This document shows positions 48,050 through 57,997 of a stretch of 64,000 nucleotides of DNA, piece by piece. The notes under the pieces were generated by a model. It ran no database searches, had not been told where the DNA came from, and saw nothing but the letters and a program-made list of their open reading frames with translations. Origin of the DNA: CAWEFA01 sp963851385 (GTDB lineage: Bacteria; Bacteroidota; Bacteroidia; Bacteroidales; DTGW01). The position numbers and the translations under genes were made by a program. The stretch lies in contig CAWKPE010000027.1 in NCBI GenBank assembly GCA_963851385.1, forward strand, positions 33,310 through 97,309, read 5' to 3'. Every line of letters begins with the position of its first letter. Positions within the stretch are counted from its first letter, which is position 1.

Positions 48050-49165
48050 ATTATCAATCTTATAATACTGATTATATTTTCATTAGGTGCTTTTATTCAA
48101 TTTATTTATTATTTATTTGTTTTTTTACGGTTTGTCATTTTACGTGTCTAAAGCAGAGACTGATGATAAGGTACCTGTTTCAATTGTAATTTGTGCGAAA
48201 AATGAAGCAAAAAATCTTGAAAAGTATCTTCCCCGAATTTTGGAACAGAATTATTCGGAATATGAAGTTGTAGTTGTAAACGATTGTTCTGAAGATGAAA
48301 CTGAAGAAGTACTTAAAAGATATTCGCTAATGTATCCCCGATTACGTTCTACTATCATTAAAGAGGATGAAAAATTCACTCATGGCAAAAAACTAGCATC
48401 TGACAGTTGGAATTAAATCTGCAAAAAATGAATGGTTATTACTTACAGATGCTGATTGTTATCCTGAAAATAATCATTGGCTAGGCTACTATGGCAAAAC
48501 ATTTTGTACCTGAAAAATCTATAGTGCTTGGATATGGTGGATACCTTCAAAAAGAAAGGTCTCTTAAATATGCTTATTCGATTTGATACTTCAATTATTG
48601 CTTTGAATTATTTTTCATTTACACTAATTGGTAAACCATATATGGGAGTTGGTCGCAATCTGGCTTACAGGAAATCTCTTTTCTTTGCAAATAAAGGTTT
48701 TGCTTCGCATATTCAAATAGATTCTGGTGATGACGATTTATTTATTAATGAAGTTGCCAATACCAAAAAGAATAGTTATAATTGAACCTTATTTTGAAGC
48801 ACATACAAGATCAGGAGCCAAAAAATACTTTTGAACATTGGATTGATCAGAAAAAAAGGCATTTTGGAACATTTGTGCATTATAAAAAAATTGACAAGTT
48901 TATTCTTGGGGGTGAAATTATCAGCCGATTTATTTTTTATGTCTTTTTTATATGTTCGATAATACTCCAAGAGTATTGGATAGCTACTGTTTACGTGTTC
49001 ATTGCCCGTTTTATATGTCAGTTAATTGTTTTTAAATATACTTTCAATCGTTTGAATGAAAGAAATTTATTTTTAATTTCGCCAATATTCGACCTGATAC
49101 TCCCAATTATTAACTTGGGAATATATTTGTCAAACTTATTCAGTCCGAAAAGGCAATGGAGATAA
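48050..49165 (+). pseudogene. Glycosyltransferase family 2, disrupted by multiple indels
   Basis: The coding signal starts near 48050 (IILIIFSLGAFIQFIYYLF in one frame) and proceeds through the GT2 nucleotide-binding start VSIVICAKNEAKNLEKYL, the DxD-like LLLTDADCYPENN, ASHIQIDSGDDDLFINEV and an IEPYFEAHTRS stretch, to a C-terminal membrane region (IISRFIFYVFFICSII, LISPIFDLILPIINLGI). At least five single-base insertions break it (about 48396, 48485, 48550, 48768, 48825), and another shift is needed near 48140 between the opening and KAETDDKVPVS. It would be a GT2 with N- and C-terminal membrane segments. Either this patch has poor consensus or it is a true decayed gene. The end overlaps the ECF sigma gene by 10 bases, a coupling that argues it was recently functional. 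Confidence 0.75.
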
Positions 49166-49758
49166 ATTTCAACCTTTCTGAGAAAGCGCAATATGATATT
49201 GTCTTGGTACAAAAAGCAGTAGAAGGTGATCAAAAAGCTTTTGCCGAACTTCTCAGCAGGTACAGGGATGCTATTTATTTTATGTTATTAAAGATGGTTA
49301 ATAACTCTGATGATGCAGATGATCTGACAATAGAAGCATTTGGAAAAGCATTTAAGAATATTCATCAATACACTCCAAACTACGCCTTTAGTACATGGCT
49401 TTTTAAAATTGCAACTAATAATTGCATTGATTTTATCCGTAAACGCAGAGGAGGCACATTAATTTCTATCGATCAGTCCATTGAAGATCCTGATGAAATT
49501 CCAATTCACATACAGGCCGATAATTTAGATCCGGAAGAATCAATGATAAACCAGCAAAAAGTAAAGTTAATGCGTGATGTGGTATCAAAACTTAAACCAC
49601 GATATCGCAAGCTTGTTGAAATGAGGTATTTTGAAGAACTTTCTTATGAAGAAATTGCTGTTGAATTAGAACTTCCTATTGGTACTGTAAAAGCTCAATT
49701 ATTCAGGGCACGTGAACTTCTTTTCAATATTTTGAAAAGTACAGGACATAAATTTTAA
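49156..49758 (+). CDS. ECF-type RNA polymerase sigma factor
   Basis: A 200-residue sigma-70 family protein of extracytoplasmic-function type. Region 2 is AFAELLSRYRDAIYFMLLKMVNNSDDADDLTIEAFGKAFKNI with the -10-binding YTPNYAFSTWLFKIATNNCIDFIRK. Region 4 is LRPRYRKL-like (LKPRYRKLVEMRYFEELSYEEIAVELELPIGTVKAQLFRARELL). No region 3 is present. No anti-sigma gene is adjacent; it is coupled by a 10-base overlap to the glycosyltransferase and followed by rsmG 14 bases later. Confidence 0.93.
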   Translation: MEINFNLSEKAQYDIVLVQKAVEGDQKAFAELLSRYRDAIYFMLLKMVNNSDDADDLTIEAFGKAFKNIHQYTPNYAFSTWLFKIATNNCIDFIRKRRGGTLISIDQSIEDPDEIPIHIQADNLDPEESMINQQKVKLMRDVVSKLKPRYRKLVEMRYFEELSYEEIAVELELPIGTVKAQLFRARELLFNILKSTGHKF

Positions 49759-49772
49759 TTCCGCATCCTGTC

Positions 49773-50399
49773 ATGGATTTGATATTGCGGTATTTTCCAG
49801 GTTTATCAGACCATCAAAAGCTGCAATTTTCACAGCTTGAACAGCTTTATACTTTTTGGAATAAAAGAATTAATATCATTTCAAGAAAGGACATTGACCA
49901 ATTATATGAAAGGCATGTACTTTATTCTCTTGCAATAGCTAAATTCTTTGATTTTGCTCCAAATACTTCAGTCCTCGATGTCGGCACTGGTGGCGGTTTC
50001 CCGGGTATTCCTTTAGCCATATTGTTACCTTCAGTAAATTTTACTTTAATTGATTCTATCGGGAAAAAAATATTTATTGTCAATGAAATTTCAAAAAGTC
50101 TGATGCTCAAAAATGTAAGAACTATTTCTGCGCGTGTAGAGAACTTGGATGAAAAATATGATTTTGTCATTAGCAGAGCTGTAACTGAATTCTCAAAGTT
50201 TATTAAATGGACCAAGTGTAAAGTTCGACCTGGCAGCCAGAGCTCTGTACCAAATGGAATTATTTATTTGAAAGGTGGTAATTTTGAAAATGAACTAAAA
50301 ACTTATGTACAAAAAGTTTTCATATTTGATGTCTCAAAAGTTTTTGATTTAAAGTTTTTTGAAACTAAAAAAATTATCTTTTATCCCTGCAGCATTTAA
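49773..50399 (+). CDS. rsmG: 16S rRNA (guanine527-N7)-methyltransferase
   Basis: RsmG (GidB) methylates G527 of 16S rRNA with SAM. The 208-residue protein has the family's N-terminal helix (WNKRINIISRKDIDQLYERHVLYSLAIAKF), the SAM-binding motif SVLDVGTGGGFPGIPLAILLP, acidic motif LIDSIGKK and DFVISRAVTEFSKF in motif IV. Length is normal. It starts 14 bases after the ECF sigma gene, so co-transcription is likely. Confidence 0.95.
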   Translation: MDLILRYFPGLSDHQKLQFSQLEQLYTFWNKRINIISRKDIDQLYERHVLYSLAIAKFFDFAPNTSVLDVGTGGGFPGIPLAILLPSVNFTLIDSIGKKIFIVNEISKSLMLKNVRTISARVENLDEKYDFVISRAVTEFSKFIKWTKCKVRPGSQSSVPNGIIYLKGGNFENELKTYVQKVFIFDVSKVFDLKFFETKKIIFYPCSI

Positions 50400-50438
50400 T
50401 ACTGGCAATTCTCAAATTAACAACTTTTAATTAAAATT

Positions 50439-53077
50439 CTATTTTGTCTCGATAAAATATTTAGAAATTACATCAAACAATATATTCTGAATAATTGGTT
50501 TTGTAAGGTAATCATCACAACCTGCAGAAATGCATTTTTTGCGATCGTCACTTAATGCATGAGCAGTTTGTGCTATAATTGGAATATCTGGTCTGAATTC
50601 TTTAATGCGTTGTGTTGCTTCATAACCATCCATTTCAGGAAGTCTCATATCCATTAAAATTATATTAATAGACGAATCCTTCCTGCATATTTTTACCGCT
50701 TCAAGACCTGTAATAGCATTACTTATTTTTATTTTAGTTTCTTCAAGAAGTTCATTAATCAAGGCGAGGCATGCCATATCATCTTCAACTACCAGGATGT
50801 GGTATTTTTGCCAATTTAAAGAAATGTACTGCTCTTCCGGTTCTTCCACAATTTCCTCGTGAAATGGCTGATAAGGAATAGTATAATAAAATGTTGATCC
50901 TTTTTCTTTTTCTGAATCTACCCAAATTTTCCCTCCCATAGCCTCAACTAATCCTTTTGCTATAGCTAATCCCAAACCTGTTCCACCGTATATTTTACGC
51001 TTTGCTGATTCTGTTTTTCTGAAACATTCGAAAATTGAATCTTTCTCTTCCGGATCAATTCCTATTCCAGTATCACTAACAAAAAATTCTACAAAATTGC
51101 CTTTTAATTTGCATCCAAAATTAATACTTCCTAATTCTGTAAATTTTATAGCATTATTTAAAATATTTGTAAGAATTTGTTTGAATTTACTTTCATCGAC
51201 AAGTATTTTGTCATTGTTTTCAGGAAAGCAACAACCATATTTAAGTTCAATTGAAAATTTGTTCCTGTTTGCCAAATACTCGAGATAGTTTTCATAAAAT
51301 TCTTTAAGTACATTATTCAACGATAATTTAGTTGTAAATACATTAATTTCACCAGTCTCTATTTTTGAGATATCAATAATATCGGTAATTATTTTTAGCA
51401 ATTGCTTTGAGCTGTTAACGATAATCTTTATATATTGCTCTCTTTTTCTTGATTGACCTGATTCTGCAATAATTCTGCAAAACCAACAATACCGTTCATG
51501 GGTGTTCGTAATTCATGAGACATATTTGCAAGAAAAACCGTTTTAAGCTTTTCCGCCTTTTCTGCTAAATCTTTTGCTTGAATAAGTTCGTCTTCGTATA
51601 ATCTTTGAGCTGTAATATCGAGTGCAGAAAAAGTATAACCTTTAGCGGGTGCTTCAATGCCTATATTTGTAACTGTCAAATACACGTCCAGTAAAGTACC
51701 GTTTTTTGTTTTCCAAACTGAATTGACCGACTTGATGTTTCCTTCAATATTGTCTTTAAATAAAATATTATAGACACGAATGTATTCTTCAATATTAGGA
51801 TAAAGAAAAGAAGCATCACGTCCAATAATTTCATCAATTTCGTAACCTGTCATTAATGAAGTATATTTATTTACAAATAAAATAATACGTTCTGAAACCA
51901 ATCCTACACATACAGGTACGGTTGTCATAATGCTATCGAGGTGCGCTTGTTTATCATTTAAAAATTTATTTATTTTTTTGATCTTCTGGTTGCTTTCTTC
52001 AAGTTTCCTATTTATAGAAAAATAATTTTCGTTTTGCATTTTCAGTTCAGCTTCTTTTTCTTTTAATTCATTTTCAATTGCTTTTTGATTAGAAATATCG
52101 ACGTGCGTTCCTAACATGCGAATTGGTTCACTTAATTCACTACGTTCAACTAATTTACCTCTTGACAGAATCCATAGATATTCACCGTTCTTTTTACGCA
52201 ACCTATATTCCATAGTATATTCACTTAACTTACCATTTAAAATATTATCAAATATTTCTGAGGTTTTAACAATATCTTCAGGATGCAACAATTCTTTTAT
52301 TGTTTCCATACTTTGAGAATAGTCGAACGAATCATAACCGAGCATTTTGAAGAACCTGTCACTAAAATATACTTTATTATTAGTCAAATTCCAATCCCAG
52401 ATACCATCATTTACAGCATCAAATGCTAATTTTAATCGCATTTCATTTTCAATAATGTGTATATGGAGATCTTCAATACTTTTATATTGATCTTTTAGTG
52501 TCCTATTTAAGTTTTGTAACTCTTTGTTTTGTTTTTTTAATTGAATCTTTTTATTAGAAATAAGTTCGTCTTTTAATTTAAGATTGATATTTTGAAGTTT
52601 TAAAGATTCATTGTTTTTTAATTCATTGGTTATATCCGTGCAAACAAAATAGCAATTGTTGTCACCAGTATCTTTGTTTTTAAAAGGTTTACCTGTTAGT
52701 TGTGCATTTACTTTTAAACCATCTTTTCGAAATAGAACATATGACAATTTTAATATTTCATTAAGATTATAGTTTAACTTTTCTTTTAAATCCTCTGCAT
52801 CGTTATGATTCATGAAATTACCCAGCCAATTATTGCGCATTTCTTCAACTGAATATCCAAGATATTCAGAAAATGATTTGCTTACATCTCTTATAGTACA
52901 ATCTGAAGATATTGAAAAATAAATAACTAATCCGCTTTCGAAAAATACATTTTGTAAAGTTTCATTATCAAGATGAGAAATGTAATTCGAACCCTGATTC
53001 TGACAAATAGTGACTTGATTCGAACTCCTAGTTCTTCTAACACTAATAGAATCCTGTCTTGATTTGTTTTGCCCCAT
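50439..53077 (-). CDS. PAS-domain hybrid sensor kinase/receiver, one frameshift near 51440
   Basis: A locus of about 879 residues. It contains three PAS-type sensor domains (about 45-160, 205-345 with PAC-type DISNQ, and 385-510), a coiled coil, HisKA with NMSHELRTPMNGIVGFAELL, an HATPase with FVSDTGIGI and GTGLGLAIAKGLVEAMGG, and a C-terminal receiver with LMDMRLPEMDG (phospho-acceptor Asp). There is no transmembrane segment, so it senses cytoplasmic signals. The frame breaks after NQEKESNI. Adding one A to the A5 run gives QEKREQYIKIIVNSSKQLLK, joining the two parts, so this is probably a homopolymer deletion in the consensus. No output regulator is adjacent. Confidence 0.88.
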
Positions 53078-53310
53078 ATTTGGAAACTTAAAATTCTGTT
53101 AAAGAGAATTTTACAAAAATTCTAATTTGTATTTTAAATTAGTAAAAATTATTATGATAATTGCAGAAAGAAGAAGGAATTAGAAAATTTAGTGACAATT
53201 ATTTACTTATAATCTATTAATATCTGTGCAATACATTAAATTCAGTATAATGTTATCTGGCTTTTAAAGATTTAAATTTTATTTACTCTTAATAAAATAT
53301 AGCTAAGTTT

Positions 53311-53814
53311 TTAGAGCTTAACAGGTAGAATAATATTATCAAGATTCAAAATAATATCTTTTAATGACAAATCTTGTTGCAGAACTGTTTTTAGCTCCTT
53401 AATTGCAAGTTCAAGGTTTTTTAAGGCATTAGGTGTAATTGGCTCACCAAATTCCCAATCATAACCTTTAATATGGACAATATATGCATCGGGTTGAACA
53501 TTGAATAATTCTTTGCAGAGAAAAAGAATAGATTCTGGATTTACAGAATGAGATAATACCGTATTTGAAGCCTTAGGTATAACATGAGTTAAGCAAAAGT
53601 TATCAATATTTTCTTTTGATGCATCTGCGAAAATAACCAGTTTATGATCTGCAATGCGTGCAGCATCTTCTACATTAAGTTGATAATTATACTCAATATC
53701 AATATTTAAGTTGATATTTGTTACCCAATCCTCCATTTGCCTCGCAAAAGCAATTCCAAGGCTGTCATCCTGTCTGCCTGGATTTCCAATACCAAATATT
53801 AATATATCACTCAT
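53311..53814 (-). CDS. Hydrogenase maturation protease (HyaD/HybD/HycI type)
   Basis: A 167-residue protein of the HycI/HybD peptidase family, which clips the C-terminal tail of the [NiFe]-hydrogenase large subunit after nickel insertion. It starts with the family motif ILIFGIGNPGRQDDSLG (usual: GxGNxxxxDDGxG) and carries VIFADASKE and NTVLSHSVNPESILFL, in which a nickel-ligand-like Asp and His are visible. No hydrogenase structural gene lies in this window, so its substrate is encoded elsewhere or the gene is a remnant. It is followed on the same strand by a kinase gene 230 bases away with no obvious link. Confidence 0.82.
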   Translation of the reverse strand: MSDILIFGIGNPGRQDDSLGIAFARQMEDWVTNINLNIDIEYNYQLNVEDAARIADHKLVIFADASKENIDNFCLTHVIPKASNTVLSHSVNPESILFLCKELFNVQPDAYIVHIKGYDWEFGEPITPNALKNLELAIKELKTVLQQDLSLKDIILNLDNIILPVKL

Positions 53815-53896
53815 TGATATCTATTTCATGGTCTGAAAGTTAAACTGAAATAAGCAAAAAAACAAGAAAAAGTAGAAATTAGTACTAATTAGATAT

Positions 53897-54421
53897 TTAT
53901 ATAATAGAAGAATTTTTGGTATTCATGATCTCAGCACATTTTTCGTATTCCTCGCGATCTTCGTAATACTTAATTAATTTTTTAAAAAAATTAATATCAT
54001 TATACAAAGGATGGTCTGAAGTATATGGTAATTTTCCATTTACAGTATATTCGAAATACTTTATAACTTCCTGTTCATCTATATTCTTGTTTTCTATTTG
54101 AAGAGAATCCTGAAATATCTCGTGATATCTGTATTTTTCAAGAAACTTATAAAGCGTAACCTGAACATTGATAAAATCAAAATTTTCAGATAGTAAATTC
54201 TTATTTGTTTCAAGTATTTTGTTTAGCTCATCTTGCCTGTTTCTTGTATCTTCTTCCGTAAGAATACTTCGGAATTTTGTCTCATTTAATTTTATTTCTT
54301 TCAGGTTAAAATTTACCCTATTTTTTAAAGCTTCAATAGCCTTTCTAAACAACTCAATCATATAATTTTTCCAATTTTCAACGTGTAAAATTATTTCAAT
54401 ATATTCTGTTTTACCCAACAA
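53897..54421 (-). CDS. Hypothetical protein
   Basis: A 174-residue, acidic/basic helical protein I cannot place. It has no signal peptide or membrane segment. Helix-rich, Glu/Lys/Asn-rich segments (FRKAIEALKNRVNFNLKEI, ILTEEDTRNRQDELNKILET) and a C-terminal KKLIKYYEDREEYEKCAEIM dominate. An internal Met (about residue 21, MIELFRKAI) is an alternative start. It lies upstream of the maturation protease on the same strand, 82 bases away. Function unknown. Confidence 0.55.
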   Translation of the reverse strand: MLGKTEYIEIILHVENWKNYMIELFRKAIEALKNRVNFNLKEIKLNETKFRSILTEEDTRNRQDELNKILETNKNLLSENFDFINVQVTLYKFLEKYRYHEIFQDSLQIENKNIDEQEVIKYFEYTVNGKLPYTSDHPLYNDINFFKKLIKYYEDREEYEKCAEIMNTKNSSII

Positions 54422-54806
54422 GAAATTTCTTTTTGATTAACAGCACATTTTGATAAACAACTGAACACTTTATGAATTTAAATGAACCCTGTAAAAATGA
54501 ATAACATTTTTCTAAAGATGAAGTGTTGAGTTATTTCAAATTTCGGAATTATTCAACCCTAATCTCAAATTTGAAAAAGTACTTTTGTGCATAAAATCTA
54601 ATTGACAACGTAACTTTTAAACTTAAAATACAAATTCAAAATATGGTTTTTTTCTATTTTGTTATATATTTGTACGCCGAAATAAATAACAATTTTGATG
54701 TATTTATTTATATATCAAAATATTACGAGTAGTTTTAATAAATTAGATAAACGCTCTATAGAACTATTATTTATATAATTTCTCATTCATAATTAAAAAA
54801 ACTTCA
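54422..54806. other. Divergent promoter region of the etf operon
   Basis: About 385 AT-rich bases. TATATTTG at 54665-54672 is an exact match to the Bacteroidota -7 element TAnnTTTG on the plus strand, about 135 bases before etfB. The -33 TTG is weak (TATGG near 54643). A long 5' leader would follow. Nothing else is seen. Confidence 0.4.
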
Positions 54807-55556
54807 ATGAAAATTTTAGTTTGTATCAGTAATGTTCCAGACACAACAACCAAAGTCAAGTTTATCGAAAATAACAAGAAGTTAGATACTACCGGTATTC
54901 AATGGATAATTAATCCATGGGACGAATTGTCACTTACAAGGGCACTTGAATTGAAAGATGATGTTACTAATAAAATTGAAACTGTTACAATTGCACATGT
55001 AGGATTGGCTGGTTCAGAACCCACAATCCGAAAAGCTCTTGCAATAGGTGCCGACGATGCTATCAGGATTAATGCAGAACCAACCGATGCTTTTTATGTC
55101 GCTGCCCAATTAGCTGAAATTATCAAGATTGAAAAATTTGATATAATACTTTGCGGGATCGAATCCAGCGACTATAATGGCTCTGCAGTAGGTAGTATGA
55201 TTGCTGAATTTCTAGGTTATCCTTCAGTTTCTGCTATTTCAGGTTTGAAAATTGAAAATGGCCAGGCAATCATTAATCGTGAAATTGATGGCGGTAAAGA
55301 AATAGTGACTGCTCCTGCACCTTTTGTAGGTATCGTCCAGAAAGGTATTGCAAAAGAACCTCGTATTGCGGCTATGCGCGGCATTATGACAGCCCGCACC
55401 AAACCAATAAAAATTATTGAACCTGTTAATATTGAATCTTTAACTGAGATTGTAAGTTACGAAATGCCCAAACCCAGAGCTGCATGTAATTTCATTGATT
55501 CTGAAAATGTCAAGCAACTAGTTGAAAAGCTACAAAATGAAGCTAAGGTGATTTAG
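54807..55556 (+). CDS. etfB: Electron transfer flavoprotein subunit beta
   Basis: A 249-residue EtfB. ETF takes electrons from acyl-CoA dehydrogenases and passes them to a membrane quinone reductase. Landmarks are the opening MKILVCISNVPDTTTKVKF, NPWDELSLTRALELKD, the AMP-binding region IGADDAIRINAEPTDAFYVA ... LCGIESSDYNGSAVGSMIAEFLGYP, and REIDGGKEIVTAPAPFVG. It is the first gene of a five-gene electron-transfer run on this strand. A short quasi-palindrome lies between it and etfA. Confidence 0.95.
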   Translation: MKILVCISNVPDTTTKVKFIENNKKLDTTGIQWIINPWDELSLTRALELKDDVTNKIETVTIAHVGLAGSEPTIRKALAIGADDAIRINAEPTDAFYVAAQLAEIIKIEKFDIILCGIESSDYNGSAVGSMIAEFLGYPSVSAISGLKIENGQAIINREIDGGKEIVTAPAPFVGIVQKGIAKEPRIAAMRGIMTARTKPIKIIEPVNIESLTEIVSYEMPKPRAACNFIDSENVKQLVEKLQNEAKVI

Positions 55557-55566
55557 TTACCAGATG

Positions 55567-55624
55567 CTGGATACTTGATGCTTGCAAGAAAATACAGATA
55601 TTCTATCCAGAATCCAGTATCCAG
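55567..55624. repeat. Intergenic quasi-palindrome within the etf operon
   Basis: CTGGATAC at 55567-55574 pairs exactly with GTATCCAG at 55617-55624. The interior repeats TGATGCTTGC and ATCCAGAATCCAG words. Elements of the same kind occur near 3655 and 62613. Because it lies inside a probable operon it could affect transcript stability rather than termination. Confidence 0.55.
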
Positions 55625-55696
55625 AATCATTAATTTGAAAAATTGCAGTTAAAAATATTTTATTAATAATTTGAGTTAACAATAAAAAAACAAAAT

Positions 55697-56668
55697 ATGT
55701 CAGTTCTTGTATTCACCGAAAATTGGGATGGAAAATTCAAAAAGCTTTCTTTTGAGTTGGTTTCTTATGCATCAAAATTAGCCGAAATGCTTAGTACTTC
55801 CGTAACTGCACTCTCAATTGGAAATGTTGAGAAGAATGAATTGGAACGGCTAGGAAAATATGGTGCAAAAAAAATTATAAATGTTACAAATGATAGTTTG
55901 AATTCTTTAGACAGCCAGATATATGCATCTGTAATATCTGATTATTCCAAAAAAGAAAATGCGACTATTATTTTGCTTTCAAATAACAATACCGGGAAAA
56001 GTATTGCACCCAGGTTATCTGTAAGATTAAAAGCAGGAATTAGTTCAGGTGTAAGCAAATTGCCAATAAGCATAAATCCGTTTGTGGTTTATAAAAAAGT
56101 ATATTCCGGAAATGCTTTTGCAAATGTTCAGATAAAATCTGAAATTAAAATTTTAACTCTTGCGCAGAATTCCTTCGAGTTAATTGAAACATCTAATACT
56201 ACAACAATTGAAAATATTGTAGAACCGATTGATGGTTCAGCAATTAAAACACAAATTAAAGATGTTCAAAAGCAATCAGGAAAAATACTTCTTACTGATG
56301 CTGAAATAGTTGTATCTGGTGGTCGCGGAATGAAATCACCTGACAATTGGAAACCACTTGAAGAACTTGCATCATTGCTTGGCGGAGCTACTGCATGTTC
56401 TCGTCCTGTATCTGACGAAGGGTGGCGACCGCATGATGAGCATACAGGTCAGACTGGAAAAATTATATCACCGAATTTATATATTGCTATTGGCATCTCC
56501 GGAGCAACACAACATTTAGCAGGTGTCAGTTCATCAAAATATATTGTTGCAATTAACAATGATAAAGGCGCTCCAATCTTTGAAGCTGCACAATATGGTA
56601 TAGTTGGCGATGCATTAAAAGTTCTTCCTAAACTTGTTGAAGCTGTTAAAGAAATTAAAGGGAAATAA
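55697..56668 (+). CDS. etfA: Electron transfer flavoprotein subunit alpha
   Basis: A 323-residue EtfA with the FAD-binding C-terminal domain clearly visible: GGRGMKSPDNWKPLEELASLLGGATACSRPVSDEGW, the HTGQTGK stretch, GISGATQHLAGVSSSKYIVAINND and GAPIFEAAQYGIVGD. Together with EtfB it forms the ETF heterodimer. It starts 140 bases after etfB, and the following membrane Fe-S gene begins 2 bases after its stop, so translation is probably coupled. Confidence 0.96.
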   Translation: MSVLVFTENWDGKFKKLSFELVSYASKLAEMLSTSVTALSIGNVEKNELERLGKYGAKKIINVTNDSLNSLDSQIYASVISDYSKKENATIILLSNNNTGKSIAPRLSVRLKAGISSGVSKLPISINPFVVYKKVYSGNAFANVQIKSEIKILTLAQNSFELIETSNTTTIENIVEPIDGSAIKTQIKDVQKQSGKILLTDAEIVVSGGRGMKSPDNWKPLEELASLLGGATACSRPVSDEGWRPHDEHTGQTGKIISPNLYIAIGISGATQHLAGVSSSKYIVAINNDKGAPIFEAAQYGIVGDALKVLPKLVEAVKEIKGK

Positions 56669-56670
56669 AT

Positions 56671-57990
56671 ATGTCAAAACAAATCGTTTTTGGAATTGTA
56701 CTTCTTATAACTATTGGTGCTTTCTCATTTACAATTTTTCGTTTAATTGGTTTCTTCAAACAAACAAGGCCAACATTTCCGATAAAAAATTTTGGAAAAA
56801 GATTTCAGGTAATGCTCGATGTTGCATTTGGCCAGACAAAAATATTTCGTAAACCAGTAATTGGATTTTTTCATGCATTAGTATTCTGGGGATTTTGTGT
56901 AATACTCATTGGAAGTATCGAAATGATCATTGACGGACTTTTTGGTACTGAAAGAATACTAAAAATACTCGGTCCATTATATAATATAATTATAGCTTCA
57001 GGAGATATTTTCGCACTTCTTGTAGCAATTTGTATTATTATATTCCTTGTAAGAAGATTGTTTTTTCATATCAAGCGATTTGAAGGAATAGAAATGAAAC
57101 CTTCAACCCATATTGATGCAAACATTGCTCTGACAATGATTCTTCTTCTGATGCTTTCGTTGCAAGGAATGAATTCCGCATATTATACTCATCAATTGCT
57201 TTCTAATAAAGCAATCGAAGGTGCTTATCCGGTTAGTGCAATATTTTCAGATTTGTTTTCAGCAATATCATTAAACTCTTTGGGTATTATGCATGAAGTA
57301 TGTTGGTGGACACATATTATTTTAATCTTCATTTTTGCAAATATGTTGCCTTATTCAAAACATTTTCATGTTTTCATGTCTGTTCCAAATGTGTTTCTTT
57401 CCAGACTGGAACCTCTCGGCAAATTAACAAACATGGATAATATTACCAAAGAAGTAAAACTCATGCTGAATCCGGATACAGCTTTTGCTGCGCCTGCTCA
57501 GGATGCACCTGTTGAAAGATTTGGCGTTAAAGATATAGAAGATGTTACCTGGAAAAATTACTTTGATTCATTAGCCTGCACGCAATGTGGACGTTGTACT
57601 TCAGTATGTCCGGCAAATATTACAGGTAAGAAATTATCACCCCGGAAAGTCATTATGGATGTAAGAGCAAGAATGAAAGAAAAAGGTCCCGGATTAGTCA
57701 AAAATGGCAAACAATATACCGATAACAAATCATTATTGCGTGATTATATTTCTGAAGAAGAACTTTGGGCATGTACAACTTGCAATGCATGTGCAAAAGA
57801 GTGCCCGATTAATATTAATCATCCGACTCTCATTGTTGATATGAGGCGCTACCTGGTTATGGAAGAAGCTTCTGCTCCAGGTGAAATAAAAGCTATTTTC
57901 AGCAATATTGAAAATAACGGTGCCCCATGGCAATTTTCTCCTGAGGACAGGCTTCTTTGGGCAAAAGATTTAGAAATAAAAGTTAAATAG
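56671..57990 (+). CDS. Membrane Fe-S protein, ETF-to-quinone oxidoreductase type (HdrD/NarI-like)
   Basis: A 439-residue protein with about five to six N-terminal membrane helices resembling the NarI-type cytochrome b fold (His residues in FHALVFWG and HEVCWWTHIILIF are candidate haem ligands). A cytoplasmic domain with two 4Fe-4S clusters follows: CTQCGRCTSVCP near residue 305 and CTTCNACAKECPININHP near residue 369. Such proteins pass electrons from ETF to menaquinone in bacteria that lack the flavoprotein ETF-QO. Position between etfA (2 bases) and a CCG-domain gene (7 bases) supports this. Confidence 0.88.
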   Translation: MSKQIVFGIVLLITIGAFSFTIFRLIGFFKQTRPTFPIKNFGKRFQVMLDVAFGQTKIFRKPVIGFFHALVFWGFCVILIGSIEMIIDGLFGTERILKILGPLYNIIIASGDIFALLVAICIIIFLVRRLFFHIKRFEGIEMKPSTHIDANIALTMILLLMLSLQGMNSAYYTHQLLSNKAIEGAYPVSAIFSDLFSAISLNSLGIMHEVCWWTHIILIFIFANMLPYSKHFHVFMSVPNVFLSRLEPLGKLTNMDNITKEVKLMLNPDTAFAAPAQDAPVERFGVKDIEDVTWKNYFDSLACTQCGRCTSVCPANITGKKLSPRKVIMDVRARMKEKGPGLVKNGKQYTDNKSLLRDYISEEELWACTTCNACAKECPININHPTLIVDMRRYLVMEEASAPGEIKAIFSNIENNGAPWQFSPEDRLLWAKDLEIKVK

Positions 57991-57997
57991 CAGCTTT

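Noticed and set aside
49156..49758. Primary sigma factor
   Set aside because: It lacks regions 1 and 3 and is of ECF size; the primary sigma factor is at 60809.
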